64,000 bases of DNA from Gammaproteobacteria bacterium (GTDB taxonomy: Bacteria; Pseudomonadota; Gammaproteobacteria; Steroidobacterales; Steroidobacteraceae): positions 806,001 to 870,000 of the forward strand of contig PKRE01000001.1 in NCBI GenBank assembly GCA_017577615.1. Reading direction: 5' to 3'. How positions within the stretch are numbered: the stretch's first letter is position 1; the number at the start of each line of letters is the position of its first letter. This document shows, piece after piece, positions 27,296 through 35,529 of the stretch. Position numbers and translations under genes: made by a program. The notes beneath the pieces are model-generated. The model saw only the letters and a list, made by a program, of their open reading frames with translations, made no database searches and had not been told where the DNA came from.

Positions 27296-27496
27296 CTAGC
27301 GGGCGTACTTCTTGCGGAACCTGTCCACGCGACCACCGGTGTCCACGATCTTCTGCTTCCCCGTGTAGAACGGATGGCAGTTCGAGCAGACCTCGATGTG
27401 CAAGTCGCGACCCAACGTGGAACGCGTCGTGAACGTGTTCCCGCAACTGCAGGTCACGGTGATCTCTTTGTATTCCGGATGAATGCCAGGTTTCAT
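27296..27496 (-). CDS. rpmE: 50S ribosomal protein L31 (zinc-binding form)
   Basis: 66 residues, the usual length. Cysteines at 16, 18, 37 and 40 (TCSCGN and CSNCHPFYTGKQK) show the zinc-binding C+ form rather than the zinc-independent paralogue. The C-terminal GGRVDRFRKKYAR matches the family. The start ATG at 27496 has no strong ribosome site. A pair of consensus DnaA boxes lies 108-142 bases upstream. Confidence 0.97.
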   Translation of the reverse strand: MKPGIHPEYKEITVTCSCGNTFTTRSTLGRDLHIEVCSNCHPFYTGKQKIVDTGGRVDRFRKKYAR

Positions 27497-27895
27497 GGTA
27501 CTGGGCCGAGCACGTCAAGCGCTTGTCGAAAAAGGCCGGCCAGTGTAGCCCCCAATGTGCCACTCGGCAAGATGAGGCGGCGGCGTGTCGGAAATACGAG
27601 CGGTTATCCACAAAACCTGTGGATAACTGTGTGGATGAGTTGGTATCGGACAGCGCAACAAAGCGAGAACACTATAGGGTTGTCACATTGGTCATTTTTT
27701 CACCAGGGCATTTTGCCCTGTTTACTCAATAACTTACGACCTCCTGCTTAAGCACCGCATGTGATTTCGTCATCAACTTATAGCTCTGCGGCGAGAGTTC
27801 CGGGATGTGTATAACCCTTCGCGGACGGTCCTTCTCGCACGTGCTTCCTGGAAAAATTTGTGCCGTACTTCACGAATACCTCCCCCCGAAAGTAC
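27497..27895. other. Intergenic region between rpmE and hemW
   Basis: About 399 bases, with AT-richer stretches than its surroundings. It contains the DnaA-box inverted pair (27604-27638) and a hairpin CAGGGCA-TTT-TGCCCTG at 27704-27720. The hairpin is flanked by T-runs on its plus-strand upstream side (GGTCATTTTTTCACC), so on the minus strand it is followed by A-residues and is not a good hemW terminator. No gene is credible here. Confidence 0.4.
27604..27638. promoter_or_regulatory. DnaA-box cluster upstream of rpmE
   Basis: TTATCCACA at 27604-27612 and its exact inverse TGTGGATAA at 27618-27626 are separated by five bases. A third box with one mismatch, TGTGGATGA, is at 27630-27638. They match the E. 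coli R1-type DnaA consensus and could titrate DnaA or regulate rpmE. The inverted pair could also fold as a hairpin. Confidence 0.55.
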
Positions 27896-29116
27896 CTACT
27901 GGATCACATTTTTTGGACCCTCGAGGAATAGCGTGAGGAGGTCGTTCAAAAAACGTCGGCCGAGCTCGGTCGGACGCCACGTTCGCTGCGACACGCATTC
28001 CAGCAGACCGAGCACGCGGGCCTTCTCCATGATCGGAGCCACCTCTCGGAACGAGACGCCAGTGCGCGATTCGAAGAGGAGCTCGTCGAAACCTTCGTGA
28101 AGCCGCAGCACATTGAGCATGAACTCGAACGGCAGCTCCTCTCGCGCCACTCGTCGGCGCTCATCCAGGCGCATTTCGGGCGCACGCTGGAGATAGACGC
28201 GCGGCTGTCTCACGCGGACGGTCCTCAGCACCATTTGCTCGGCGGCGCGCGTAATCTTTCCGTGGGCACCCGCGCCTAGGCCAAGGTAGTCGCCGAAGCG
28301 CCAGTAGTTCAGATTGTGCGCGCACCGATACGCATCGCGCGCATACGCCGACACCTCGTATTGGAGATAGCCGGCGCACGCGAGACGTTCCTGACATCGC
28401 TGCTGCATCTCCCAGGCCGTGTCTGAATCGGGCAACGGCGGCGGCCGGTGGTAGAACACCGTGCCCGGCTCAAGTGTCAGCTGGTAATGGGAGATATGCG
28501 TGGGCGCGAGCGCCAGCGCCGCATCGAGGTCGGCAAGGGCTTCGATCACCGATTGCTCGGGCAGCGCGTACATGATGTCCAGGTTGAAGTTCTCGATGCC
28601 GCTGCGCACGATCTCGTCGACCGCGTTCGCAATCTCTGCCGGACCGTGAATCCGCCCGAGCCTACGCAGGTGCTGCGGATTGAATGTCTGTGCGCCTAGG
28701 GAGATGCGATTGATACCCGCCGCTCGATACTCCCGGAACAAACCGCGTTCGACGCTACCTGGGTTGGCTTCCAGCGTGACCTCTGCATCGGGCGCGACCT
28801 CCACGAGATCCTGAACGGCCGTCAGAAAGCGGGCGATTTCCTCGGGTGCGAACAAGCTTGGCGTACCGCCTCCGAAGAAAATTGACACGATCGGGCGACC
28901 GCGCACCAGATCGCGATCGTGCTCGAGATCGGCGATCAGCGCGTCGATGTATGCGCGCTGCGGCACTTGTGCGGGAGCGGTGTAAGAATTGAAGTCACAG
29001 TAGGGGCACTTGCGCACGCACCACGGCATGTGGACGTACAGCGAGAGCGGTGGCTCGACGAGCACAGCCGCTGACAGCGCATTCGATCGAACGTCGAGCC
29101 CCGGAGCACTCCTCAT
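27896..29116 (-). CDS. hemW: Radical SAM haem chaperone HemW
   Basis: 406 residues. The 4Fe-4S cluster motif is CVRKCPYCDF (CxxxCxxC) in YVHMPWCVRKCPYCDFNSY. FFGGGTPSLF and EANPGS, then NRISLGAQTFN, follow in the order seen in HemN/HemW proteins. HemW delivers haem rather than oxidising coproporphyrinogen; the CxxxCxxC without a following Cys is the usual HemW-type distinction from HemN. The ATG at 29116 overlaps the rdgB stop by four bases (ATGA), showing translational coupling. Confidence 0.92.
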   Translation of the reverse strand: MRSAPGLDVRSNALSAAVLVEPPLSLYVHMPWCVRKCPYCDFNSYTAPAQVPQRAYIDALIADLEHDRDLVRGRPIVSIFFGGGTPSLFAPEEIARFLTAVQDLVEVAPDAEVTLEANPGSVERGLFREYRAAGINRISLGAQTFNPQHLRRLGRIHGPAEIANAVDEIVRSGIENFNLDIMYALPEQSVIEALADLDAALALAPTHISHYQLTLEPGTVFYHRPPPLPDSDTAWEMQQRCQERLACAGYLQYEVSAYARDAYRCAHNLNYWRFGDYLGLGAGAHGKITRAAEQMVLRTVRVRQPRVYLQRAPEMRLDERRRVAREELPFEFMLNVLRLHEGFDELLFESRTGVSFREVAPIMEKARVLGLLECVSQRTWRPTELGRRFLNDLLTLFLEGPKNVIQ

Positions 29117-29727
29117 GTGAGCGCGCCAAGCGGCTTCATCTCTTGCTCCAGCCGCTGTACCAGCTCCTGCAACGCCCGACCACGGTGGCTCAGACGATTC
29201 TTTTCCTCTGGCGGCAGCTCCGCCGCCGTGAGGCCGCGTCCGGGGAGCTCGAACAGTGGGTCATAACCGAAGCCGCCGCAGCCCCGTGGCGTCTCGACAA
29301 TGATGCCTTCCCAGCTCGCTTGACAGATGAGCGGGAAAGGATCGGTGTCCCAGCGCATGAAAGCGAGCACGCAGCGATAGCGAGCTTGGCGGCGAGCGCG
29401 CTCGATGCCACGCATCGCCTCGAGCAGCTTCTCGTTGTTCGCCTGATCGGTGGCACCCGGCCCGGCATAGCGGGCGGAGTGGATACCGGGGGCGCCACGC
29501 AACGCATCGACCTCAAGACCGGAATCGTCGGCGAGCGCAGGCAAGCCCGCAGCGCGCGCAGCGAATCGCGCCTTCAAGATCGCGTTCTCCACGAAGGACA
29601 GTCCCGTTTCGTCCACGCTCTGTGTCGTGAAATCGGACAAAGGCTGGACCTCGATCGCGAGCGGCTCCAGCAGCGCCCTGAATTCCCTTAGCTTGCCCGC
29701 GTTGCTCGTCGCCAGCACGATGCGCAT
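29113..29727 (-). CDS. rdgB: XTP/dITP diphosphatase (RdgB/HAM1)
   Basis: 204 residues; hydrolyses non-canonical purine triphosphates such as dITP and XTP. The N-terminal IVLATSNAGKLREF, the metal/substrate motif LADDSGLEVDAL and GVHSAR-like GIHSARYAG, followed by GFGYDPLFELP and SHRGRALQEL, are all diagnostic. It is downstream of rph (47-base gap) and coupled to hemW, the standard rph-rdgB-hemW order. Confidence 0.96.
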   Translation of the reverse strand: MRIVLATSNAGKLREFRALLEPLAIEVQPLSDFTTQSVDETGLSFVENAILKARFAARAAGLPALADDSGLEVDALRGAPGIHSARYAGPGATDQANNEKLLEAMRGIERARRQARYRCVLAFMRWDTDPFPLICQASWEGIIVETPRGCGGFGYDPLFELPGRGLTAAELPPEEKNRLSHRGRALQELVQRLEQEMKPLGALT

Positions 29728-29774
29728 CGATCGACTCCGCTCTCTCGGCTCACCGACTTTCGATCGCCACGACC

Positions 29775-30500
29775 TTAGTCGGCGCTGAGCGCCTCGAGCT
29801 GCTTGGCGAGCAGCTGGCCGATGCCATTCGCTGCCAGATTGAGCAATTCGTCGAGCTCCTCCCGCCGGAACGCGTGGCCTTCGGCTGTCCCCTGCAGCTC
29901 GATGAATGCGCCACCGCTGTTCATGACGACGTTCATGTCGGTTTCCGCCTCCGAGTCCTCGGCATAGTCGAGGTCGAGCACCGGTATGCCGGACCAGATG
30001 CCGACCGACACCGCAGCGACTTGACCGTGGATCGGGTTTTCCTCGAGAACGCCGCGCTTCATGAGCGTCGTGATCGCGTCCGATAACGCGACGTAGCTGC
30101 CGGTGATGGCGGCCGTACGCGTTCCACCGTCCGCCTGCAACACATCACAATCGAGGGTGATGGTGCGTTCGCCGAGCGCCTGCAGGTCGACGACCGCCCG
30201 CAATGCGCGGCCGATGAGACGCTGGATCTCGAGGGTACGTCCCCCCTGCTTGCCGGCAGCCGCTTCGCGCTTGCTGCGCGTATGGGTTGAGCGCGGCAAC
30301 ATGCCGTACTCGGCGGTGACCCAGCCCTGACCCGTGTTACGAAGGAACGCAGGAACGCCGTCTTCGACGCTTGCCGTGCACAGCACTCGCGTATCGCCGC
30401 ACTCTATGAGCACGGAGCCTTCGGCGTACTTGGTGAAATGACGGGTGATCTTGACGGGGCGCAGCTCATCGGCGGCGCGACCGCTCGGTCGTTGCTTCAT
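29775..30500 (-). CDS. rph: Ribonuclease PH
   Basis: 241 residues; phosphorolytic 3'-5' exoribonuclease that trims tRNA 3' ends. Seen are the N-terminal RPSGRAADELRPV block, GWVTAEYGMLPRSTHTR, the phosphate-binding IGRALRAVVDL and DCDVLQADGGTRTAAITG, and the C-terminal DLDYAEDSEAETDMNVV. The ATG at 30500 is preferred over the TTG six bases upstream. A PP2C gene starts the transcript about 74 bases before it. Confidence 0.96.
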   Translation of the reverse strand: MKQRPSGRAADELRPVKITRHFTKYAEGSVLIECGDTRVLCTASVEDGVPAFLRNTGQGWVTAEYGMLPRSTHTRSKREAAAGKQGGRTLEIQRLIGRALRAVVDLQALGERTITLDCDVLQADGGTRTAAITGSYVALSDAITTLMKRGVLEENPIHGQVAAVSVGIWSGIPVLDLDYAEDSEAETDMNVVMNSGGAFIELQGTAEGHAFRREELDELLNLAANGIGQLLAKQLEALSAD

Positions 30501-30573
30501 TGGCAATCAGTCCCTTCCTACAAGCCCTTCCACGAGGCTGCCCGTTCGAGAGAGCTCAGGCGGGAAGATGCGC

Positions 30574-31344
30574 TCAGTCGCCGAGCCAGCGCAACACGAC
30601 TGCGGAAGCGTTGTCGCTGAACGGGGCGGAAGCCTGCACGGCACGTCGCCCGAGCGCTTCGAGCCAAGCGCGCAAGTGGCGGGTATCATCGCGGAAGAAC
30701 GCAGCGATGTCCGCGTCGCGCAAGTTGGCCCAAATGCCATCCGTGCACAAGAGCAGCACGTCACCCGGCTGCAAGGCACGACGACCGTTGATCGTCATCT
30801 CCGGAATAGCCGGGTCGCCGCCCAGGCAGCACTCGACGAAGTTGCGCATCGGGTGGTTCGCGATGGCGTCTTCTGTAATCTTACCTTCGCGCAACAGCAA
30901 CTCGACGTGGCTATGGTCGCGCGTGCGCTCGAGCACCTGGCCGTCGCGGATGTGGTACACACGAGTGTCTCCGACATGCGCCCAGTATGCTGCGCCTTCC
31001 TGCACCAGGCAGATGGCCGTGGTGGCGCGTGGGCGCGCGTCGATGGCTTGCGCATTGCCCAGCCCAGCGACGTCGTCGTGGGCGCGGCTCAAGGCAAGAT
31101 GCAGGAAGCCGAGAGGATCGAAAACCGGCGCGGGCGTTTGCTGGAACGATGCAATCAGACTCTTGAGCGCCGTGTCCGCAGCACGGCTGCCGTCGGAGTG
31201 GCCGCCCATGCCATCGATAGCAATCAAAAAGACTGCCTCGTCGTTGGCGACGACGGCGACTCGGTCCTGGTTGTCTTCCCGGTCTCCTATCAGACTCAGG
31301 TCGGCATATTCGATCCGCAAGCGCGGGCTCCGGTCGAAGGGCAA
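30574..31344 (-). CDS. PP2C-family serine/threonine protein phosphatase
   Basis: About 256 residues, a second PP2C in this window. Metal-binding motifs are DREDNQDRV, IDGMGGHSDG, LLCTDGIWANLRDADI and DNASAVVL. The start is uncertain: the frame begins with TTG at 31344 and no ATG occurs before the conserved core. It is divergent from yicC and just upstream of rph. In related bacteria a Ser/Thr kinase gene often lies beside it, but none is seen here. Confidence 0.85.
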   Translation of the reverse strand: MPFDRSPRLRIEYADLSLIGDREDNQDRVAVVANDEAVFLIAIDGMGGHSDGSRAADTALKSLIASFQQTPAPVFDPLGFLHLALSRAHDDVAGLGNAQAIDARPRATTAICLVQEGAAYWAHVGDTRVYHIRDGQVLERTRDHSHVELLLREGKITEDAIANHPMRNFVECCLGGDPAIPEMTINGRRALQPGDVLLLCTDGIWANLRDADIAAFFRDDTRHLRAWLEALGRRAVQASAPFSDNASAVVLRWLGD

Positions 31345-31631
31345 TCAACTGTTACACTTTGAGAAGCTCGCAGCTGCCCTGTTACTCTGGATACGGGCCA
31401 GCTGCGCTGCTCGAAATCTGACGGTGTGACAAATCCTCGGAATCTCGGGAATTCCGCGACGGCTCAGATTTCGCGGCGCTTTATACACTGGCGTGGGGTC
31501 GCAGTTAAGACAGCTTTTTCCTTAAATCCGCCCAAGTACGACTCGGTACCGCCGCACTTTTACAAAGATGCGACACGGCGCGCATTTTCGATTGAACCAC
31601 CACGTGCACATGTTCCGTCCGAGATGAGCAC

Positions 31632-32498
31632 ATGATTCGCAGCATGACCGGTTTCGCGCGACGCGAGCGCCAAGGACCTTGGGGTACCCTTTCTTGCGAG
31701 CTGCGCACCGTCAATCATCGTTACTTGGAGATTACCCTGCGCCTTCCCGAGGAGCTGCGAGGGCTCGACAACGAAGCCCGACAGTTGCTCGCATCCGGGC
31801 TGAGGCGCGGCAAGGTGGATGCGAACATCTATTTGAAGCCTGCTCCGGGAATGCAGCGTGCGCTCGAGCTCGACACGCAGCTCGTCGATCAGCTCGCGGC
31901 GCGCCTGGACGAAGTGCGCGCACGCATCAGCGATCCGGCACCCGTTAGTCCGATGGAGCTGCTGCGATGGCCGGGTGTCATTCGCGAAGCGGAGCAAGAT
32001 GTCACGCCGGTTCTGACGGCGGCGCTCGAGCTGCTGCGCGAGGCATTGCATGACCTCAACGACTCGCGAGCCCGCGAGGGGCAGCGTATCCGCGAGCTGT
32101 TGCTTGCCCGTTGCGCAACGATCCGTGAGCATGCGCGCGCCGTGAAGGCGAGACTTCCGGAGATCTCGCAGCGCGTCCGCGAGCGAATCAAGGAGCGCAT
32201 CACGCAACTCGGTATCACCCCGGACAACGATCGCCTCGAGCAAGAGCTCGTCATGTATGCATATAAGATGGACGTCGACGAAGAGCTGGATCGCCTGGCA
32301 GGACATTTGGACGAGGTGGAAGCCGCCCTTGCTTCAACGGAACCGGCGGGGCGACGCCTCGATTTCTTGATGCAAGAGCTGAACCGCGAGGCCAATACGT
32401 TGTCTTCCAAGTCCCAGGATGCCGAGACGACCAAGGCTGCGGTGGATATGAAAGTGGCAATCGAGCAGATGCGCGAACAAATCCAGAACGTGGAATGA
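31632..32498 (+). CDS. yicC: YicC-family endoribonuclease
   Basis: 288 residues. The N-terminus MIRSMTGFARRE and LSCELRTVNHRYLEI, then RLPEELRGLD, and the C-terminal VEAALASTEPAGRRLDFLMQELNREANTLSSKS are signatures of the YicC family, which in E. coli cleaves small-RNA substrates. The middle is long, charged and helical. gmk follows after seven bases, so yicC-gmk is likely one transcript. Confidence 0.94.
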   Translation: MIRSMTGFARRERQGPWGTLSCELRTVNHRYLEITLRLPEELRGLDNEARQLLASGLRRGKVDANIYLKPAPGMQRALELDTQLVDQLAARLDEVRARISDPAPVSPMELLRWPGVIREAEQDVTPVLTAALELLREALHDLNDSRAREGQRIRELLLARCATIREHARAVKARLPEISQRVRERIKERITQLGITPDNDRLEQELVMYAYKMDVDEELDRLAGHLDEVEAALASTEPAGRRLDFLMQELNREANTLSSKSQDAETTKAAVDMKVAIEQMREQIQNVE

Positions 32499-32505
32499 TG
32501 CGCGC

Positions 32506-33150
32506 ATGACGAATCAGCTGCTTTCTTCCATGTGTATGCGACGCGGACAACTCTTCGTGATCGCCGCGCCATCGGGCGCAGGCAAGACTTCGCTCGTGCA
32601 CGCCCTGATGAAGCGCATGCCGCAGTTGAAGTTCTCGATTTCGTATACGACCCGCCGCCCGCGCGAGAACGAGCGCAACGGGCAGGATTACTTCTTCGTC
32701 GAGCGCGCCGTATTCGACCGTATGGTTGCAAACGGCGAATTCCTGGAATATGCGCAGGTGTTCGACAATTGCTACGGAACCTCGCGCGCGCAGGTGGAAG
32801 AGATGCTCGCGAACGGCCACAACGTGCTGCTCGAGATCGATTGGCAGGGAGCACGACAAGTCCGAAGTGCGCTGCCCGAGTGCCGCACGATCTTCATCCT
32901 GCCGCCTTCGCGAGAAGCGCTCGAGCAACGCCTGCGAGCGCGCGCCACGGATAGCGATGAGGTGATCGCCCGCAGGCTACGCGACAGCATTAGCGACATG
33001 TCGCATTGGCACGAGTTCGATTATGTCGTGGTAAACGATGATTTCGAGCGTGCCACTGCCGATCTCGAGGCAATCGCTTCGGGAGCCGGAGAACACTTGA
33101 AGGCCGACCGCCCCGAAGTGCGAGACTTGGTCAGCAAGCTATTGAGCTAG
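32506..33150 (+). CDS. gmk: Guanylate kinase
   Basis: 214 residues; phosphorylates GMP to GDP. The P-loop is APSGAGKTSLVH, followed by the GMP-binding SISYTTRRPRENERNGQDYFFVE and EYAQVFDNCYGT, then LLEIDWQGARQVR. The ATG at 32506 follows GGAATGATGCGC; a second ATG at 32536 would give a product closer to the common ~205 residues. Seven bases behind yicC. Confidence 0.96.
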   Translation: MTNQLLSSMCMRRGQLFVIAAPSGAGKTSLVHALMKRMPQLKFSISYTTRRPRENERNGQDYFFVERAVFDRMVANGEFLEYAQVFDNCYGTSRAQVEEMLANGHNVLLEIDWQGARQVRSALPECRTIFILPPSREALEQRLRARATDSDEVIARRLRDSISDMSHWHEFDYVVVNDDFERATADLEAIASGAGEHLKADRPEVRDLVSKLLS

Positions 33151-33274
33151 GAGCACTGATCCGCTTGCCAGGCGATGCCGATTGGCTCGCGGCGCCGTCG
33201 ACTGAACTCTATCGGGCGATGGCGAACAAAGATTGTGTAGCCGCTCGTGCGGTGTCGTTCGAGGACGTCGAGAC

Positions 33275-33988
33275 ATGCCTAGTAAAGCGCTTCTTCTCGC
33301 CTCGCTGTTGGCGTTTGCATCTCTTGCTCACGGAGCAGAGGAGCCGCGACCGCGCACCATAACGGTATCGGGCCAAGGGGAGGTCCGTGCCGAGCCGGAC
33401 CGAGCCATCGTTACACTCGGCATCGAGGCGCGGCGCCCGAAGCTGGAAGATGCCCGCGCAGAGGTCGCAAAGACAGTGGAAGCAGCGCTCAAGCTGACTC
33501 GCGATCTCAAGATCGACCGAGAGCTGGTACGCGCTACCGGCATCAACGTTCAACCCGAATACAACTGGGACCCCAACGCCCGCGAACGACACCTCATCGG
33601 CTATTACGTTTCGCGGCAGATCGAAGTGGATTTGCGCGACTTGGACAAGCTCGGTCCACTCCTGGAACGAGCATTCGATCTCGGCATCAACCAGGTGAGC
33701 GAACCGCAGCTCGACTCGAGTCGGCGCCGCGAGCTGGAGCGTGAAGCCCTTGCCAAAGCCGTCGAGGACGCACGTCTGAATGCGCAAGCCGTCGCTCGTG
33801 CAGCCGGGGCACGCCTCGGCGCACCGCGCACGATCTCTGCCACGTCGGGCTTCGTCCCACCGCCGGTGCCGATGCTCAAGCGTGCCGCAATGGCCGAAGC
33901 GTCAGACGCAGCACAGTCTTATCAACGAGGGACGATGAGCTTCACGGGCAACGTACAAATCGAGTACGACCTGATCCCCTCAGAGTAA
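33275..33988 (+). CDS. Periplasmic SIMPL-domain (DUF541) protein
   Basis: 237 residues. The ATG at 33275 gives a signal peptide (ALLLASLLAFASLAHG). The mature part begins with ITVSGQGEVRAEPDRAIVTLGIEA and continues with YYVSRQIEVDLRDLDKLGPLLERAFDLGIN, the SIMPL repeat pattern. The C-terminal AEASDAAQSYQRGTMSFTGNVQIEYDL matches the family end. SIMPL proteins are periplasmic and often linked to oxidative or envelope stress; the exact role here is unknown. The next gene begins five bases later. Confidence 0.85.
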   Translation: MPSKALLLASLLAFASLAHGAEEPRPRTITVSGQGEVRAEPDRAIVTLGIEARRPKLEDARAEVAKTVEAALKLTRDLKIDRELVRATGINVQPEYNWDPNARERHLIGYYVSRQIEVDLRDLDKLGPLLERAFDLGINQVSEPQLDSSRRRELEREALAKAVEDARLNAQAVARAAGARLGAPRTISATSGFVPPPVPMLKRAAMAEASDAAQSYQRGTMSFTGNVQIEYDLIPSE

Positions 33989-33993
33989 GTGCC

Positions 33994-35124
33994 ATGCGCC
34001 TTCGGATGCTCACCTGCGTCGCCGCCGCGCTTCCTCTTGCGGCGGCGCACGCGATCGAAGCACCGAAGCAGCAGACAGACGCGTCAGCGGCCGCGCCTGT
34101 GCCACAGGCAACGGTGACGCCGACCGATGAAGCGGCGTTCTACGTGCGCCTCCAACGAGTGACGCACTGGCGTCAGCTGCGCGACCTGAATGTTCCGCAA
34201 GCGGTCATCGACGATCTTGCCCGCGGCGCAGTGGACCGTGCCGTCGCGACGCTCAGTGAGGCTGCGGCGCAAGGACAGGAGGAAGCGAACATCGCCCTCG
34301 TGCGCGTTCAACACTGGTGCAGCCGCATCGGCGCGACGCCGCCTCGGGATCTCCGCCAGCAGATCGACCAGCTTGCGAGCGTCTTGCCGCCGGAGCGGGT
34401 CGCACGCGCAGCGGGCGTGCTGCAAGCCGAGGCAGCGTTCTCGGAGGGAGCCGCAAGAAGCTGTCGCAATGCCCGCTTCGACTATGAGGCGATCGAAGAT
34501 CGCTTGCGAGACGCGGCCGACTTGGGCAAGCCGGCAAGCGCTACCGAGCTTGCGCGCTTCGTTCGCGATCCGCGCAAGCGCGATGCATTGCTCGAGAAAG
34601 CGGCGAAGCAGCAATACGCGCCGGCGATGTACGCGCTCGCGACCCGCCGCGTCATTGAGGTGCAACGCGGCGAGCGCACCAGCGACATCGCCTCCATCCG
34701 CTCGTATCTCAAGCATGCCGGCAGAACGATGCCGCAAGCGAAGGTGGATCTCGCCAACTGCATGGCGCTTGGTTGCGACGGCCACCCAGCCGATTCATCG
34801 AGCGCGCAAGCATTCGGCATCGACGCGGCGCGAGACGGTGAGCCGAGCGCGTTCCTCTCGATGGTGCGGATGCCCTGGGGCCGGCGCATGCCGCGCGCGC
34901 AGCTGCTTGCGTGGCAGTACTTCGGCGATCGCCTGAACGAGGCTGGCTGCATGGGCGATGCCTACATCGCTCATGCAAGAAGCTTTGCGCAAGCCATCAC
35001 ACTGTTGACGCGCGATGCAGATGAGCAGGTCATTGCGCAGGCGCGCGAGCAGGCCGAACGCTTATGGGCGCAGAACGCGCGCCGAGCCATGCGAGAGCAA
35101 GGCTGCGGAGAGCCCGAGCCCTAG
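33994..35124 (+). CDS. Exported alpha-helical protein with Sel1/TPR-like repeats
   Basis: 376 residues with a signal peptide (MRLRMLTCVAAALPLAAAHA), so probably periplasmic. A Pro/Thr/Ala-rich linker is followed by helical pairs; AAKQQYAPAMYALATRRVIEV and the later LLAWQYFGDRLNEAGCMGDAYIAHA resemble Sel1-type repeats, but they are diverged. Several paired cysteines (CSR, CRN, CMALGC, GCM, GCG) suggest disulphides. It lies five bases after the SIMPL gene. Its last four bases overlap the end of the convergent OB-fold gene. No specific function can be assigned. Confidence 0.65.
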   Translation: MRLRMLTCVAAALPLAAAHAIEAPKQQTDASAAAPVPQATVTPTDEAAFYVRLQRVTHWRQLRDLNVPQAVIDDLARGAVDRAVATLSEAAAQGQEEANIALVRVQHWCSRIGATPPRDLRQQIDQLASVLPPERVARAAGVLQAEAAFSEGAARSCRNARFDYEAIEDRLRDAADLGKPASATELARFVRDPRKRDALLEKAAKQQYAPAMYALATRRVIEVQRGERTSDIASIRSYLKHAGRTMPQAKVDLANCMALGCDGHPADSSSAQAFGIDAARDGEPSAFLSMVRMPWGRRMPRAQLLAWQYFGDRLNEAGCMGDAYIAHARSFAQAITLLTRDADEQVIAQAREQAERLWAQNARRAMREQGCGEPEP

Positions 35125-35408
35125 CGCGCAACCCGGTCGACGAGCAGCACCGTGCCGTCGACCCCGGTCACTCGGGCTTTCGAGCCTGGCGGCATGTTCG
35201 GCCCTCGAATGACCCACTCGCGATTACCGATGCGCGCTCGCCCGGTGCCGTCTTGCAGCCCCGTCTCTAGAACGATCACCTGGCCGATATGACTATGGCC
35301 TTGACGATGGCTCGCCAGCGGACTGTTGAGCTCGCGTTGGTACTCTCGGTATCGCCGCCAACCCCACAGCGCGAAAACTGAGCAGGCGAAGATCACGAAC
35401 CAAGTCAT
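35121..35408 (-). CDS. Small membrane protein with NfeD-like C-terminal domain
   Basis: 95 residues. One N-terminal membrane helix (about 2-18, WFVIFACSVFALWGW) is followed by a charged linker and a beta domain. The domain, GQVIVLETGLQDGTGRARIGNREWVIRG and PPGSKARVTGVDGTVLLVDRV, matches the OB-fold end of NfeD proteins. The protease and multi-pass portions of full NfeD are absent, so this is a stand-alone short form. Upstream TTG at 35420 is an alternative start. Transcribed in the same direction as mnmG, about 120 bases upstream of it in the genome (downstream of its stop). Confidence 0.7.
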   Translation of the reverse strand: MTWFVIFACSVFALWGWRRYREYQRELNSPLASHRQGHSHIGQVIVLETGLQDGTGRARIGNREWVIRGPNMPPGSKARVTGVDGTVLLVDRVAR

Positions 35409-35529
35409 AGGAGTGCGCAAGAAAGTCGTTGGGCAACGAGCGCGCGGAGGGTAGCAACAAGATCCCGTGCGAAACGATGAAAAAGTTCACAAGTGAAAAG
35501 GCGAAACCGCGCCGTCGCGTGGCGACGCC

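Noticed and set aside
27704..27720. Terminator for hemW
   Set aside because: The hairpin is good, but on the minus strand it is followed by A residues, not T, and it is about 175 bases past the hemW stop.
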